A stretch of 64,000 bases of DNA from positions 1 to 64,000 of the forward strand of contig CAYZED010000003.1 of NCBI GenBank assembly GCA_964477445.1. Direction: 5' to 3'. Below, in pieces: positions 50,268-60,291 of this stretch. The first letter of the stretch is position 1; each line of letters opens with the position of its first letter. Under the pieces are notes generated by a model. It did no database searches, was not told the origin of the DNA, and saw only the letters and a list, made by a program, of their open reading frames with translations. The translations under genes were made by a program, and so were the position numbers. The DNA comes from CAYZED01 sp964477445 (GTDB lineage Bacteria > Bacillota > Clostridia > Lutisporales > Lutisporaceae).

Positions 50268-51560
50268 ATGAAACGTAAAATTGAAGAAAAACTCATAGAA
50301 TGGAAAAGCCGAAAGCAAGATAGAAAACCATTGATTCTGAATGGAGCGAGGCAAGTTGGTAAAACCTATATCTTACGTCTGTTTGGTGAGCAGCATTATA
50401 AGAATGTCGTCTATATCAATCTGGAATCGAATCAAGCAGCATCATCCTACTTTAGTGAAAATATAGCTCCTGAAAAAATTATTAGGTATTTAGAAGCTAC
50501 CGTAAATGAAGAAATTATACCCGAACAGACACTTATTATTCTCGATGAAATTCAGTCAAGCGAAAGAGCGTTGACTTCTCTAAAATATTTTTGTGAGGAA
50601 GCGCCTGAATATCATATTGTTGCTGCTGGAAGCTTATTAGGAGTGGCAATAAATCGACAAAATTATTCTTTCCCTGTCGGAAAAGTTGAAACACTTACAC
50701 TATATCCTTTTGACTTCGAAGAATATTTGTGGGCAATGGGAGAAACCTTATTATGCGATGAAATCCGAAATTGCTATCAAACGATGACCCCATTGGTAGA
50801 AGGCCTTCACCAGAGAGCGATTGAATACTATCGAATGTATTTGATTATCGGTGGAATGCCAGCCGTTATCAATACTTTTTTAAATAGTAAAAAACTACTA
50901 GACGTTCCGAATATTCAAAGTGAAATTCTGAATAACTATATTGCGGATATGGCGAAATACGCCAGTAATTCAGATAGTGTAAAAATCCGAGCTTGTTACA
51001 ATTCTATACCAGCTCAACTTGCCAAAGAAAACAAAAAGTTTCAATATAAAGTAGTTCAAAAAGGTGGAACGGCCTCAATATTTGGAGTCTCCATAGAATG
51101 GCTTGCTCTTGCAGGAATTGTACTAAAGAGCCAAAAAACGGAGCAAGGATTCGACCCAATCTCTGTATATTCGGATTTATCTGCTTTTAAGCTTTACATG
51201 GCTGATGTGGGTTTGCTTGCTATGAAGTCCGGTCTGTCTCATCAGACTATCTTATCTGGTGGCGATAATACTTTTATGGGAGCAATGACTGAAAATTATG
51301 TTGCACAGCAACTTGTTGCCAAAGGAGACATCCTATACTACTGGGAAAGTGACTATAGCGCTGAACTTGATTTCCTAATGCAGCGAAACAATGTCATTTA
51401 TGCAATTGAAGTAAAAAAAGGCGAGCATACGAAGTCAAAAAGCTTAAATTTATTCATAGATCGTTATAAACCTACTTGTGCAATTCGTTTTTCTCTTAAG
51501 AATTTTGGAGAAACTGAAAAAATCAAATCTATTCCTCTTTATGCTGTGTTTTGTGTGTAA
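50268..51560 (+). CDS. AAA+ ATPase with DUF4143 domain
   Basis: The 430-residue protein has Walker A GARQVGKTYILR (about residue 28) and Walker B TLIILDEIQ, then the arginine-containing sensor (AAGSLLGVA) and the C-terminal DUF4143 with nuclease-like motif SAELDFLMQRNNVIYAIEVKKG. The ATG at 50268 follows GGAGG at 8 bases. It belongs to a different subgroup from the ATPase at 4920-6107, so the two are not recent duplicates. Function is unknown. Confidence 0.85.
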   Translation: MKRKIEEKLIEWKSRKQDRKPLILNGARQVGKTYILRLFGEQHYKNVVYINLESNQAASSYFSENIAPEKIIRYLEATVNEEIIPEQTLIILDEIQSSERALTSLKYFCEEAPEYHIVAAGSLLGVAINRQNYSFPVGKVETLTLYPFDFEEYLWAMGETLLCDEIRNCYQTMTPLVEGLHQRAIEYYRMYLIIGGMPAVINTFLNSKKLLDVPNIQSEILNNYIADMAKYASNSDSVKIRACYNSIPAQLAKENKKFQYKVVQKGGTASIFGVSIEWLALAGIVLKSQKTEQGFDPISVYSDLSAFKLYMADVGLLAMKSGLSHQTILSGGDNTFMGAMTENYVAQQLVAKGDILYYWESDYSAELDFLMQRNNVIYAIEVKKGEHTKSKSLNLFIDRYKPTCAIRFSLKNFGETEKIKSIPLYAVFCV

Positions 51561-51606
51561 AGCAAATACGCACTACTTTGCGGCACTGAAAAAAACACTA
51601 AAAAAA

Positions 51607-51640
51607 ACTAAGGAACCCAAATGGGTTCCTTAGTTTTTTT
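51607..51640. terminator. bidirectional Rho-independent terminator
   Basis: ACTAAGGAACCCA pairs with TGGGTTCCTTAGT across two bases, with T runs on both strands. It serves the ATPase gene (plus) and the ferredoxin gene (minus). Confidence 0.92.
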
Positions 51641-51651
51641 TGCTTTTCTTA

Positions 51652-51822
51652 TTAAGCTTGAACAGGTGCATCTACTGGGCAAACGTTTGCGCAAGCACCA
51701 CATTCGATACATTCAGCTTCATTTACTACATATTTCCCGTCAGCTGCGCTAATGCAGTTTACTGGGCATTCTGGTTCGCAAGCCCCACAGCTTATGCAAG
51801 CATCATTAATTACATATGACAT
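51652..51822 (-). CDS. 2[4Fe-4S] ferredoxin
   Basis: The 56-residue protein is a typical clostridial ferredoxin with two CxxCxxCxxxCP motifs (CISCGACEPECP and CIECGACANVCP). GGAGGTG precedes the ATG. It is too short for most automatic frame cut-offs but is unmistakable. It is the likely low-potential electron carrier for enzymes such as the aldehyde oxidoreductase. Confidence 0.96.
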   Translation of the reverse strand: MSYVINDACISCGACEPECPVNCISAADGKYVVNEAECIECGACANVCPVDAPVQA

Positions 51823-52072
51823 TATTTACACCTCCTGCAATCTCGGAATTTAATCCGTAATACCTTGATTTTATCATTGAGTAGATGAAAGTACAAGTCG
51901 AAGATTATCATATAAAATGTCGTGAATTGAGATTATATATGTTAAAATTTTATTATGAGCTTATAACTAAATGAATCTTATGTATATGTTAACTCAATAT
52001 CATACTTTCGTCGGATTAAAATTATATTAATTATGAATATAATTTTAGCATTGAATCAAGGGAGGTAAATCT

Positions 52073-52993
52073 ATGCTCAAGTATATCTTTCGTCGAATTT
52101 TACTAGTTATCCCCGTTATTTTAGGAGTAATACTTTTTACTTTTTTAATAGCACAAATAACACCTGGTGACCCTGTAAAGTTAATGCTTGGTCCGATGGC
52201 TACACCTACAGAGATTGAAGCAATGAGGCAAGAACTGGGTTATAATGATCCTGTTATTATTCAGTTTTTTAGCTATGTTGGCCATGTTCTTCAAGGTGAT
52301 CTTGGTACTTCTATTCAAAGTAATATGCCTGTGCTGGAAGAAATTTTATCCAGATTTCCCTACACTATTGAACTTACTTTAAGCGGAATATCCCTAGCTA
52401 TTTTGCTAGGCTTAGTCACGGGTAGCATCGCTGCTCTCGGAAAATCACCACTATTACGAAATTCTGTAATAGTGTTTTCACTAGTTTTCATTTCAATCCC
52501 TATATTCTGGTTCGCAATGCTGCTTATAAGCTTTTTTAGTGTAACTCTTGGTTGGTTTGCTGTTTCTGGAGATGTTGGATTAAAGGCCTTGATTTTGCCG
52601 GCCATTACCTTAGCCGTGGGCCCTGCAGCTACAATATCCAGACTTACCTACTCAAGTATTCTAGATGTTTCAAATGAAGATTTTGTTAGAACCGCCAGAT
52701 CAAAAGGTGTAGCAGATTTCTTTGTTACCACCTATCACATCCTCAGAAACGCTATGGTTCCTGTTGTAACACTGGTGGGTCTTCAATTTGCGGGTATGTT
52801 AGGCGGGTCTGTATTTGTGGAAAGCATTTTTTCTCGCCCTGGTATTGGAAGTCTCGCCGTTACTGCAATCAGTGCAAGAGATTATCCAGAAGTACAAGGT
52901 GTTGTCCTTTTTACAGCAACAATTTATGTGCTTGTTAATCTATTCGTAGATATCTTATATTGTGTAATCGATCCAAGAATTAGACTTGATTAA
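52073..52993 (+). CDS. oppB: peptide ABC transporter permease, OppB/DppB type
   Basis: The 306-residue membrane protein has an N-terminal helix, LGPMATPTEIEAMRQELG and about six helices. The permease EAA-like loop is DFVRTARSKGVADFFVTTYHILRNA. AGGGAGG precedes the ATG. It is the first gene of oppBCDFA. It imports di- or oligopeptides, or a related solute; the substrate is not readable. Confidence 0.93.
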   Translation: MLKYIFRRILLVIPVILGVILFTFLIAQITPGDPVKLMLGPMATPTEIEAMRQELGYNDPVIIQFFSYVGHVLQGDLGTSIQSNMPVLEEILSRFPYTIELTLSGISLAILLGLVTGSIAALGKSPLLRNSVIVFSLVFISIPIFWFAMLLISFFSVTLGWFAVSGDVGLKALILPAITLAVGPAATISRLTYSSILDVSNEDFVRTARSKGVADFFVTTYHILRNAMVPVVTLVGLQFAGMLGGSVFVESIFSRPGIGSLAVTAISARDYPEVQGVVLFTATIYVLVNLFVDILYCVIDPRIRLD

Positions 52994-53006
52994 AGGAGGT
53001 AGAGAA

Positions 53007-53906
53007 ATGAATCCTATAAATAACGAAAATTTTGATACGGAAAAAATTGTTTTTGACACAAAGGTAGAAGGATTTTGGACTGTCGCATGGCGATCTTTTA
53101 GGAGAAAACCATTAGGAATGGTTGGTTTAATCGGATTATTGCTAATTGTGATTTTTGTGATTTTCTCCCCATTTCTTGCTCCTTATTCTCCTACTATGAT
53201 GGATGACATGAATATTCTTGCCCCACCAACTTTTGCACATCCTTTCGGGACAGATGATTATGGACGCGATGTTCTTTCAAGAATTATGTGGGGAGGTCAG
53301 GAAACACTTGGGATTGCTTTTATTGGTATGCTTTTATCTGCAATTGTTAGTTTAGCCATTGGTATTCCTATAGGTTATTATGGCGGTGTGCTTGATTTAC
53401 TAGCAATGAGAGTCGTTGATATATTTCTCGCTTTCCCAAATATTTTGCTTGTTCTTAGTATCGTTGCAATTTTAGGCCCAAATTTGAATACTATACTAAT
53501 AGCCTTAACCATTTCCTCACTTCCAGCCGGTATAAGATATTCGAGAGGTTTGGTTATTAATTTAAAGAATAGAGAATTCATTACTTCTTCTAGAGCTTTA
53601 GGCGCTTCAAGTCTTTCAATTATGATTGAACATCTTCTTCCAAATATGCTAGCCACGATAATTATATTCTCCTGCATCGGTTTCGGCGGAGGTATTATGG
53701 CCGTTTCTGGGCTAAGTTATCTTGGTCTTGGCGCTCAGCCTCCATCTCCTGAATGGGGTGCTATGTTAAGTGCGGGCAGAGAGTATCTAAGCGATGGATG
53801 GTGGATGGCGTTCTTTCCAGGACTCGCTGTTTCATTAACGATAGTTTTTGTAAATATTTTAAGTTATGGACTCCGCGAAGCACTTGATCCAAAAATGAGG
53901 CAATAG
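53007..53906 (+). CDS. oppC: peptide ABC transporter permease, OppC/DppC type
   Basis: The 299-residue protein has the OppC N-terminal domain (WRSFRRKPLGMVGLIGL), the HPFGTDDYGRDVLSRI motif and the loop FITSSRALGASSLSIMIEHLLPN. The ATG at 53007 follows AAAGGAGG, giving a start 13 bases after the oppB stop. Confidence 0.93.
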   Translation: MNPINNENFDTEKIVFDTKVEGFWTVAWRSFRRKPLGMVGLIGLLLIVIFVIFSPFLAPYSPTMMDDMNILAPPTFAHPFGTDDYGRDVLSRIMWGGQETLGIAFIGMLLSAIVSLAIGIPIGYYGGVLDLLAMRVVDIFLAFPNILLVLSIVAILGPNLNTILIALTISSLPAGIRYSRGLVINLKNREFITSSRALGASSLSIMIEHLLPNMLATIIIFSCIGFGGGIMAVSGLSYLGLGAQPPSPEWGAMLSAGREYLSDGWWMAFFPGLAVSLTIVFVNILSYGLREALDPKMRQ

Positions 53907-53926
53907 CAGGAAAGGAAGATACTAAG

Positions 53927-54922
53927 ATGAATGAAAAACTCTTAGAAGTGAACGGCTTAAAAACATGTTTTAGTTCAAACAGAAAAGAAATTTATGCAGT
54001 CGATGATATAAGTTTCCATATTAATAGATGTGAAACACTTGCTATTGTTGGGGAATCTGGTTCAGGAAAAAGTGTTACTTCCCTTTCAATAATGCAGCTT
54101 ATCCAAACACCTCCTGGAAGAATAGCTGGAGGAGAAATAATCTTTGACGGTAGTGACCTATTAAAAAAATCAAAAGAGGAAATGCAAAAAATTCGCGGTT
54201 CGAAAATCTCAATGATTTTTCAAGAACCTATGACTTCGCTAAATCCGTTGTACACTTGTGGTTGGCAAATTTGTGAAAGCATAAAACTACATCAAAAATT
54301 AAATAATAAAGATGCTAAAGCTAAAGCAATTGATTTACTAACACTAGTTGGAATTCCTCTTCCTGCTCAAAGATTTAATGAATATCCACACCAACTCTCG
54401 GGCGGAATGAGACAAAGAGTTATGATTGCTATTGCTTTAAGTTGTAATCCTTTATTATTAATTGCTGATGAACCAACTACTGCCCTAGACGTTACCATTC
54501 AAGCTCAAATATTAAAGCTTTTAAAGGAATTGAAAATAAAACTTGGAATGTCTATACTCCTCATAACTCATGATCTAGGAGTTGTCGCTGAAACAGCAGA
54601 ACGAGTAATCGTAATGTACGAAGGGAAAATTGTTGAAGAAGGTTCGGTGATTGATGTTCTAAAAAGACCAATGCATCCATATACTGAAGGTCTTCTAAAA
54701 TCAATACCAAAATTAGATAATAATCACGAAAGATTGTATACAATTAAGGGTAACGTAGCTCCTCCCGGTCAACGTCCTAGTGGATGTTCCTTTCATCTTA
54801 GGTGTCCGTATGCTATGCCAATATGCAAAACTGATACACCAAAATTAGAGTCGTACAATCCTGAAAGTCCTGAGAGATATGTTTCTTGTTGGAGATATGA
54901 TACAGAGGTGGTGAAACCATGA
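53927..54922 (+). CDS. oppD: peptide ABC transporter ATPase, OppD/DppD type
   Basis: The 331-residue ATPase has Walker A GESGSGKS, signature LSGGMRQRVMIAIAL, Walker B LLIADEPTTALD, and the C-terminal OppD Cys motif (RCPYAMPICKTDTP) that can hold a 4Fe-4S cluster in this family. It overlaps the next ATPase gene by 4 bases. Confidence 0.94.
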   Translation: MNEKLLEVNGLKTCFSSNRKEIYAVDDISFHINRCETLAIVGESGSGKSVTSLSIMQLIQTPPGRIAGGEIIFDGSDLLKKSKEEMQKIRGSKISMIFQEPMTSLNPLYTCGWQICESIKLHQKLNNKDAKAKAIDLLTLVGIPLPAQRFNEYPHQLSGGMRQRVMIAIALSCNPLLLIADEPTTALDVTIQAQILKLLKELKIKLGMSILLITHDLGVVAETAERVIVMYEGKIVEEGSVIDVLKRPMHPYTEGLLKSIPKLDNNHERLYTIKGNVAPPGQRPSGCSFHLRCPYAMPICKTDTPKLESYNPESPERYVSCWRYDTEVVKP

Positions 54923-55896
54923 AAAAAAACATTCTAGAAGTAAAAGATTTAAAACAATATTTTCCTATTAGAAATGGTCTGTTCGGAAAGAGTTCAGGTT
55001 TTATTAAAGCCGTTGATGGTGTTGATTTAACAATTAAAACTGGCGAAACCTTTGGCCTAGTAGGCGAATCGGGCTGTGGCAAAACAACTTTAGGAAAAGC
55101 AATTCTTGGCCTTTCAGAAATAACAGATGGTGAGGTTATTTTCAACGGAAATAAAATAAGCAACCTCCCCCGAAAAAAGATGCAAGCTGTGAGACGTGAA
55201 CTTCAATTCATCTTCCAAGATCCTTATGGCTCACTTGACCCAAGAATGCGTGTAGAAAGAATTATTGGAGAGCCTTTGAGAATATACCATGAGCTTCGAG
55301 GCGCTGATAGAAGCAAAAGAATAGCTGAACTAATGGAAATAGTAGGTCTTTCTTCACGATTAATAAATAGATACCCGCACGAGTTTTCTGGAGGTCAAAG
55401 ACAAAGAATCGGAATAGCTAGGGCACTAGTTTTAAACCCAAAAATGATAATTTGTGATGAACCAGTTTCAGCTCTTGATGTTTCAATCCAGTCACAAGTT
55501 CTGAATTTACTTATGGACCTCCAAAAAGAATTTGATTTAACATACCTTTTCATTGCTCACGGACTCCCAGTAGTGAAACATATTTCTGATCGAGTAGGAG
55601 TCATGTATCTTGGAAAAATTGTCGAAACTACTACCTCTGACAAAATTTTTGAAAAACCATTGCATCCATATACAGTGGCACTCATGTCTGCTGTTCCGAA
55701 CGTTGATCCAGAAGCCGAGAAAAAACAAATTATACTCGAAGGTGAAGTTCCAAGTCCTGCAAACCCACCTATTGGATGTAATTTTAACACTAGATGTCCT
55801 TTTGCTTTTGATAGATGTATGAGAGAAAAACCGGAGCTTGAAGAGATAGAACCAGATCACTTTGTTTCTTGTTTCAAAAATCATACTTTGTACTGA
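54919..55896 (+). CDS. oppF: peptide ABC transporter ATPase, OppF/DppF type
   Basis: The 325-residue ATPase has Walker A GESGCGKT, QDPYGSLDPRM, signature FSGGQRQRIGIARAL, Walker B MIICDEPVSALD and the C-terminal RCPFAFDRCMREKP motif. It forms the ATPase heterodimer with OppD. Confidence 0.94.
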   Translation: MKKNILEVKDLKQYFPIRNGLFGKSSGFIKAVDGVDLTIKTGETFGLVGESGCGKTTLGKAILGLSEITDGEVIFNGNKISNLPRKKMQAVRRELQFIFQDPYGSLDPRMRVERIIGEPLRIYHELRGADRSKRIAELMEIVGLSSRLINRYPHEFSGGQRQRIGIARALVLNPKMIICDEPVSALDVSIQSQVLNLLMDLQKEFDLTYLFIAHGLPVVKHISDRVGVMYLGKIVETTTSDKIFEKPLHPYTVALMSAVPNVDPEAEKKQIILEGEVPSPANPPIGCNFNTRCPFAFDRCMREKPELEEIEPDHFVSCFKNHTLY

Positions 55897-55968
55897 TTTT
55901 TAATACTCCCAAAAGTCTTATTTTTGTATTATACCTATTAATATATATTAGAGGGGGAAAACAGTATT

Positions 55969-57561
55969 ATGAAACGTATAAAACTAATTCTATGTCTACT
56001 GTGTATCATGTCTTTAACCATAGGCGGTTGTGTTGGGTTCGCTGCTCCTGCAAAAACTGTAGCAAAAAAACCTGTAGTTGGTGGGAAAATGGTATGGGCA
56101 ATGGATAGTGGCCCAACTAACTTAGATCCACAAATAACAACTAATGGAAATTTTGTTACTATTCTTACAGGTGGTTCCGTAATGTTCATTAATGCTAAAG
56201 GCAAATATGTCCCATATCTTGCTGAGAGTTACACATCATCAGAAGATGGCTTAGTTAAAACCATAGTGTTCAAAAAGAATCTTAAATGGTCAGATGGAAC
56301 ATCTTTTAATTCTTCAGACTATGTCTGGACAATCACTAGAGCTTCAAAAAATAGGGGTTCAAGATCACTCCTATCTGGATTTAAGTCCGTCGAAGCAGTT
56401 GATGATCGAACCGTAAAAATTACGTTTTCTCGTCCAAATGCTGCTTTAAATGCTGGATTATCACAACCAACTCTACAACCTCAATGTAAAGCTTATTATG
56501 ATAAAGTTGGAGATGTGGAATTTGCTCGAAAACCTATGGGTCTTGGTCCATACAAATTTAAAGAATGGGTTGTTGGAACAAGAATTGTATTAGAAAGAAA
56601 TCCTTACTTTAAATGGGCTCCTGAAGGACGTCCTGCACCATATATAAGCACTCTTGAATTTAGATTTATTACTCAAACAGCAACAAAAATTCTAGCTTTC
56701 AATAATGGCGATATAGATATGTGCACTCTAACAGGAAAGAATGTCGCTGATTATGAAAAATTCATTAAAGGTGATTCAAGATTCAAAATTATATCTGGCG
56801 CTGGTGTCGGATTTGGAAATGCACTATTAATGAACCTTAGCAAAGCTCCATTTACTGACATAAAAGTTAGACAAGCAATAAATTATGCATTAAATCGTGA
56901 AAGCCTTGTTAAACTACTAAACTCCACCACAAAAGACATTCTATATGGTCCGCTTAGATCAGGTACCTTTGGATATTCATCAACTGTTACAAAATTAGGA
57001 TACAAATATAATCTAGCTAAGGCAACCGCGTTAATAAAAGAAGCTGGTTATACAAAAAACTCTGCTGGTAAATGGGCAAAAGATGGGCAAGTCTTAAAAA
57101 TGACTATAAAAACCACTTCGATTTGGGAAAAGGAAAGTGCAATTGTACAGCAGCAGCTCACTAATTTCGGAATCGCTGCTGATATCCAGCAAGCTGAATT
57201 CTCCGTTTTCTTGGATGATTTAACTAGTGGAAAATATGATGTAGCTGTTTATGGCGCTTCTTGGGATGATGCAACTATATTGTTCGGATTCTTCCATAGT
57301 ATGACTTTAGGCGCTTCTAATTACAGCCAATTATCTGACCCTGTGCTTGATAAAATGACAATGAATATTTATACCGCTGCTAATGCAGACGTTCTTAAAA
57401 AGAACGCTGCAGACGCACAAAATTATATGGTTGAAAAAGCTTATATTGCACCTCTGTACTCTCCTTCTGCTAGAAACGCAATTTCAACTAGAATTAAAGG
57501 TTTTACACCAACTTTTAAAGGAAGTATAGACATGTTTGGCGCATACATTAATAGTAAATAA
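55969..57561 (+). CDS. oppA: peptide ABC transporter substrate-binding lipoprotein
   Basis: The 530-residue protein has a lipoprotein signal (LILCLLCIMSLTIGGC, lipid-modified Cys near residue 21) and family 5 solute-binding features (SYTSSEDGLVKTIVFKKNLKWSDG, DIKVRQAINYALNRESL). It captures the substrate outside the membrane for OppBC. A ribosome site AGAGGGGG precedes the ATG. A strong terminator follows, so the transporter and the thiolase operon are transcribed separately. Confidence 0.93.
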   Translation: MKRIKLILCLLCIMSLTIGGCVGFAAPAKTVAKKPVVGGKMVWAMDSGPTNLDPQITTNGNFVTILTGGSVMFINAKGKYVPYLAESYTSSEDGLVKTIVFKKNLKWSDGTSFNSSDYVWTITRASKNRGSRSLLSGFKSVEAVDDRTVKITFSRPNAALNAGLSQPTLQPQCKAYYDKVGDVEFARKPMGLGPYKFKEWVVGTRIVLERNPYFKWAPEGRPAPYISTLEFRFITQTATKILAFNNGDIDMCTLTGKNVADYEKFIKGDSRFKIISGAGVGFGNALLMNLSKAPFTDIKVRQAINYALNRESLVKLLNSTTKDILYGPLRSGTFGYSSTVTKLGYKYNLAKATALIKEAGYTKNSAGKWAKDGQVLKMTIKTTSIWEKESAIVQQQLTNFGIAADIQQAEFSVFLDDLTSGKYDVAVYGASWDDATILFGFFHSMTLGASNYSQLSDPVLDKMTMNIYTAANADVLKKNAADAQNYMVEKAYIAPLYSPSARNAISTRIKGFTPTFKGSIDMFGAYINSK

Positions 57562-57584
57562 TAAAATAAAGTTTTTACTTGTAT

Positions 57585-57629
57585 ATCGCCTTGATTGGGA
57601 GTGATTCCTGATCAAGGCGATTTTTTGTT
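57585..57629 (+). terminator. Rho-independent terminator after oppA
   Basis: ATCGCCTTGAT / ATCAAGGCGAT stem with a 15-base loop, followed by six T. Strong. Confidence 0.93.
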
Positions 57630-57774
57630 TTATACCAAGCGGCTAAGCCAACTTTGTGCATACGAAAATAAATCGCACTTTAGTTTGATTAAAATACACT
57701 CACTCTATTCTATATTTAGTATATAAACATCTAAGTCCAATTAGCTAAACTATACAAATTACAAGGAGGTCAAA

Positions 57775-58939
57775 ATGAAGGAATTAAAAGAAGCCGTAAT
57801 CGTTGCATATGGCAGATCCCCAATAACTCGAAGTGTGAAAGGTGGATTAAGAAATATTGAATCCATTGATTTTTCGTCTCAAGTATTAAAGGGGGTTCTT
57901 GGTCGTATTCCTCAGTTAGACTTAAATGAAATAGATAATGCTTATGTAGGCTGCGCCGCACCAATTTTAAAGCAAGGCTTGAACATCGGCAAGGCCGTTC
58001 TACATCGCTCCGAACTACCTGATTCTATACCTGCACAAACTATAAGTGTTTTTTGCTGCTCAGGACTTCAATCTGTCGCTACTGGTGCAAATTCTATTAT
58101 GACTGGCGAATCAGAAGTTGTTATTTGTGGTGGAATTGAAAGTTTAACTACAGTTCCTATCACTTCAGTTTCGCCTGATGAATTCAATTCTTGGTTAGTT
58201 GAAAATCGAAAAGCTGTTTATGCACCAGCAATTATTTCTGTCGGTGAAAAAATTGTGAAAAAATACTCTATTACTCGTGAAGAAATGGAGAAACTTTCTG
58301 CCGAAAGCCATTGGAAAGCCGCTTTAGCTCAAAAAAATGGAATATTTGATAATGAAATAGTTCCCATAACTACTAAAGATGATGAAGGAAATGAAATTAT
58401 CATAACCAAAGATGATGGAATTCGAGAAAATACATCACTTGAAAAGCTTGCCACATTAGAGCCTTTAATTAAAAACGGTACTATTACTGCCGCTATGGCT
58501 TCCCAGATTAGTGATGGAGCCGCATTTATAGTTATGATGTCAAGAGAAAAAGCTGAGGTTCTNNNNNNNNNNTATTGCCAAATTTGTCTCATATGTCCTT
58601 ACAGGTGTCCCTGTTGAATATACTGGCGATGGTCCAATTGCAGCTATTCCTTTAGTAATGAAAAAATCAGGCCTAACCCTTGATCAAATGGATATTATAG
58701 AACTTAACGAGGCATTCGCTTCAATGATGGTTTCTACAATTAAAACCCTAGAATTAAACGAATCAAAAATAAATCCTTGTGGTGGTGCAATAGCCCTTGG
58801 ACATCCTTTAGGAGCAACTGGTAGCATACTTCTTTGTAAAGCTCTAAACTATTTAGAAAGAACACATGGCAAATATGGTCTTATCAGCATGTGTGGTGCT
58901 GGTGGCCACGGTGCTGCTGCAATAATTGAGATGTTATAG
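57775..58939 (+). CDS. acetyl-CoA acetyltransferase / 3-ketoacyl-CoA thiolase, interrupted by an assembly gap
   Basis: The thiolase has the nucleophilic Cys in VFCCSGLQSVATG (near residue 94), the GGIESLTTVP loop, NEAFASMM, GGAIALGHPLGATG with the catalytic His, and a C-terminal MCGAGGHGAA containing the second Cys. A 10-N gap at 58563-58572 interrupts the gene; reading resumes with AKFVSYVLTGVPVEYTGDGP in a shifted frame, so it is one gene. GGAGG precedes the ATG. It is first in an operon of CoA-handling enzymes, cleaving or forming a 3-ketoacyl-CoA. Confidence 0.88.
58563..58572. other. assembly gap (10 N)
   Basis: Ten N inside the thiolase gene; true length is unknown and the frame across it is not preserved. 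Confidence 0.95.
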
Positions 58940-59058
58940 TCTAAAAAGGCGATTTCACCGCATTTACACAATAGGTAAATACTACACATTAAAATAAATT
59001 TGTCAAAAACGTTTTTTCAATGTTTAATAAAATGTAATTAAAATGGGAGGATATATAA

Positions 59059-60291
59059 ATGCAAAAGAATCCAAATATAAAATTACCTCTAGAAGGCCTG
59101 AAAGTTATTGAACTAGGAACTCATATTGCTGTTCCTAACGCAACACGACTATTAGCAGATTGGGGTGCTGAAGTAATCAAGATTGAAGGTTTAAGAGGAG
59201 AAGAATGGCGATACATGGGTGTCGTTCTAAGAACTCCAGCGACAGATGATGAAAATCCTATTTTTAGTGTTGGAAATGCTAACAAAAAATTTGTTTCATT
59301 AAATCTTAAAGATGAAGATGGATTGAATGTTCTTAAAAAGCTATTACAAGATGCAGATGTTTTTGTTACCAATGTAAGAATTAATGCACTCGAAAAAATG
59401 GGTATTGGATATGAAGAAATAAAAAGAATCAACGAAGGTATCGTATATTATAATTTTACTGGCTATGGATTAAAAGGGCCTGATTGTGACAGACCCGGTT
59501 ATGACTCAGCTGCTTTTTGGGCTAGAACAGGCGCTCTAATCGACTGGGTCGATCCTGATGATTTGCCAATTCGAGTAGCTGGTGGATTTGGAGACAATGC
59601 TTCCTCCACTGTTGCTGCTGCTGGTATTCTCGCTGCAGTGATTGGAAAGCAAAACTCAGGAAAAGGAACCTTTTTAACATCTTCCCTTCTTGGCAGTGCT
59701 ATTTGGTACAACTATATTGGTATAACTTCATCACAGCCTGAAAATGGATATAACAATGTTTACCCACAAGCTGATAAAGATAAAGGTACTCCTTTCGTTG
59801 ATTGCTTTAAATGTTCAGATAATGAATGGATTTTTATTAGCGTTATTGATTATGATGCAAAATGGAAGCAAATGTGCTCGCTTCTGGAAATGGATGAAAT
59901 CTCCGAAGACCCAAGATTTAGTAGTAGAGTAAATGCATTACCACATATGGCTGAATTATTTAGAATTATGCGTGAAAAATTCTATAAGAAGACTAGAAAA
60001 GAATGGTATGACATATTTGTTGCAAATGACATCGTATGTGAAAATGTCGTACATTTTAAAGATGTCCATAATGATAAGCAAGCCTGGGAAAATAATTATT
60101 TAGAAAAAGTAACATATAAAAGTGGAAATACTGCCAACATGCCAAGAACACCTATTCAATTCAGTGAATATGAAATCGGGCCTCAAACTCCGTCTAAGGC
60201 AGTAGGAACTGACACTGCAGATGTTTTAATTAATCTCGGCTATACTGCTAGCCAAATTGAAGAGATGCGATCAAAAAAAGTATGCCGCTAG
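59059..60291 (+). CDS. CaiB/BaiF-family (class III) CoA-transferase
   Basis: The 410-residue protein has the class III CoA-transferase N-terminus (LKVIELGTHIAVPNATRLLA), the DRPGYDSAAFWARTG segment with the catalytic Asp near residue 149, and the small-domain region. GGGAGG precedes the ATG. It exchanges CoA between an acyl-CoA donor and an organic acid. It forms a tandem pair with the next gene (about half the residues identical by eye), consistent with a hetero-oligomer or recent duplication. Confidence 0.9.
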   Translation: MQKNPNIKLPLEGLKVIELGTHIAVPNATRLLADWGAEVIKIEGLRGEEWRYMGVVLRTPATDDENPIFSVGNANKKFVSLNLKDEDGLNVLKKLLQDADVFVTNVRINALEKMGIGYEEIKRINEGIVYYNFTGYGLKGPDCDRPGYDSAAFWARTGALIDWVDPDDLPIRVAGGFGDNASSTVAAAGILAAVIGKQNSGKGTFLTSSLLGSAIWYNYIGITSSQPENGYNNVYPQADKDKGTPFVDCFKCSDNEWIFISVIDYDAKWKQMCSLLEMDEISEDPRFSSRVNALPHMAELFRIMREKFYKKTRKEWYDIFVANDIVCENVVHFKDVHNDKQAWENNYLEKVTYKSGNTANMPRTPIQFSEYEIGPQTPSKAVGTDTADVLINLGYTASQIEEMRSKKVCR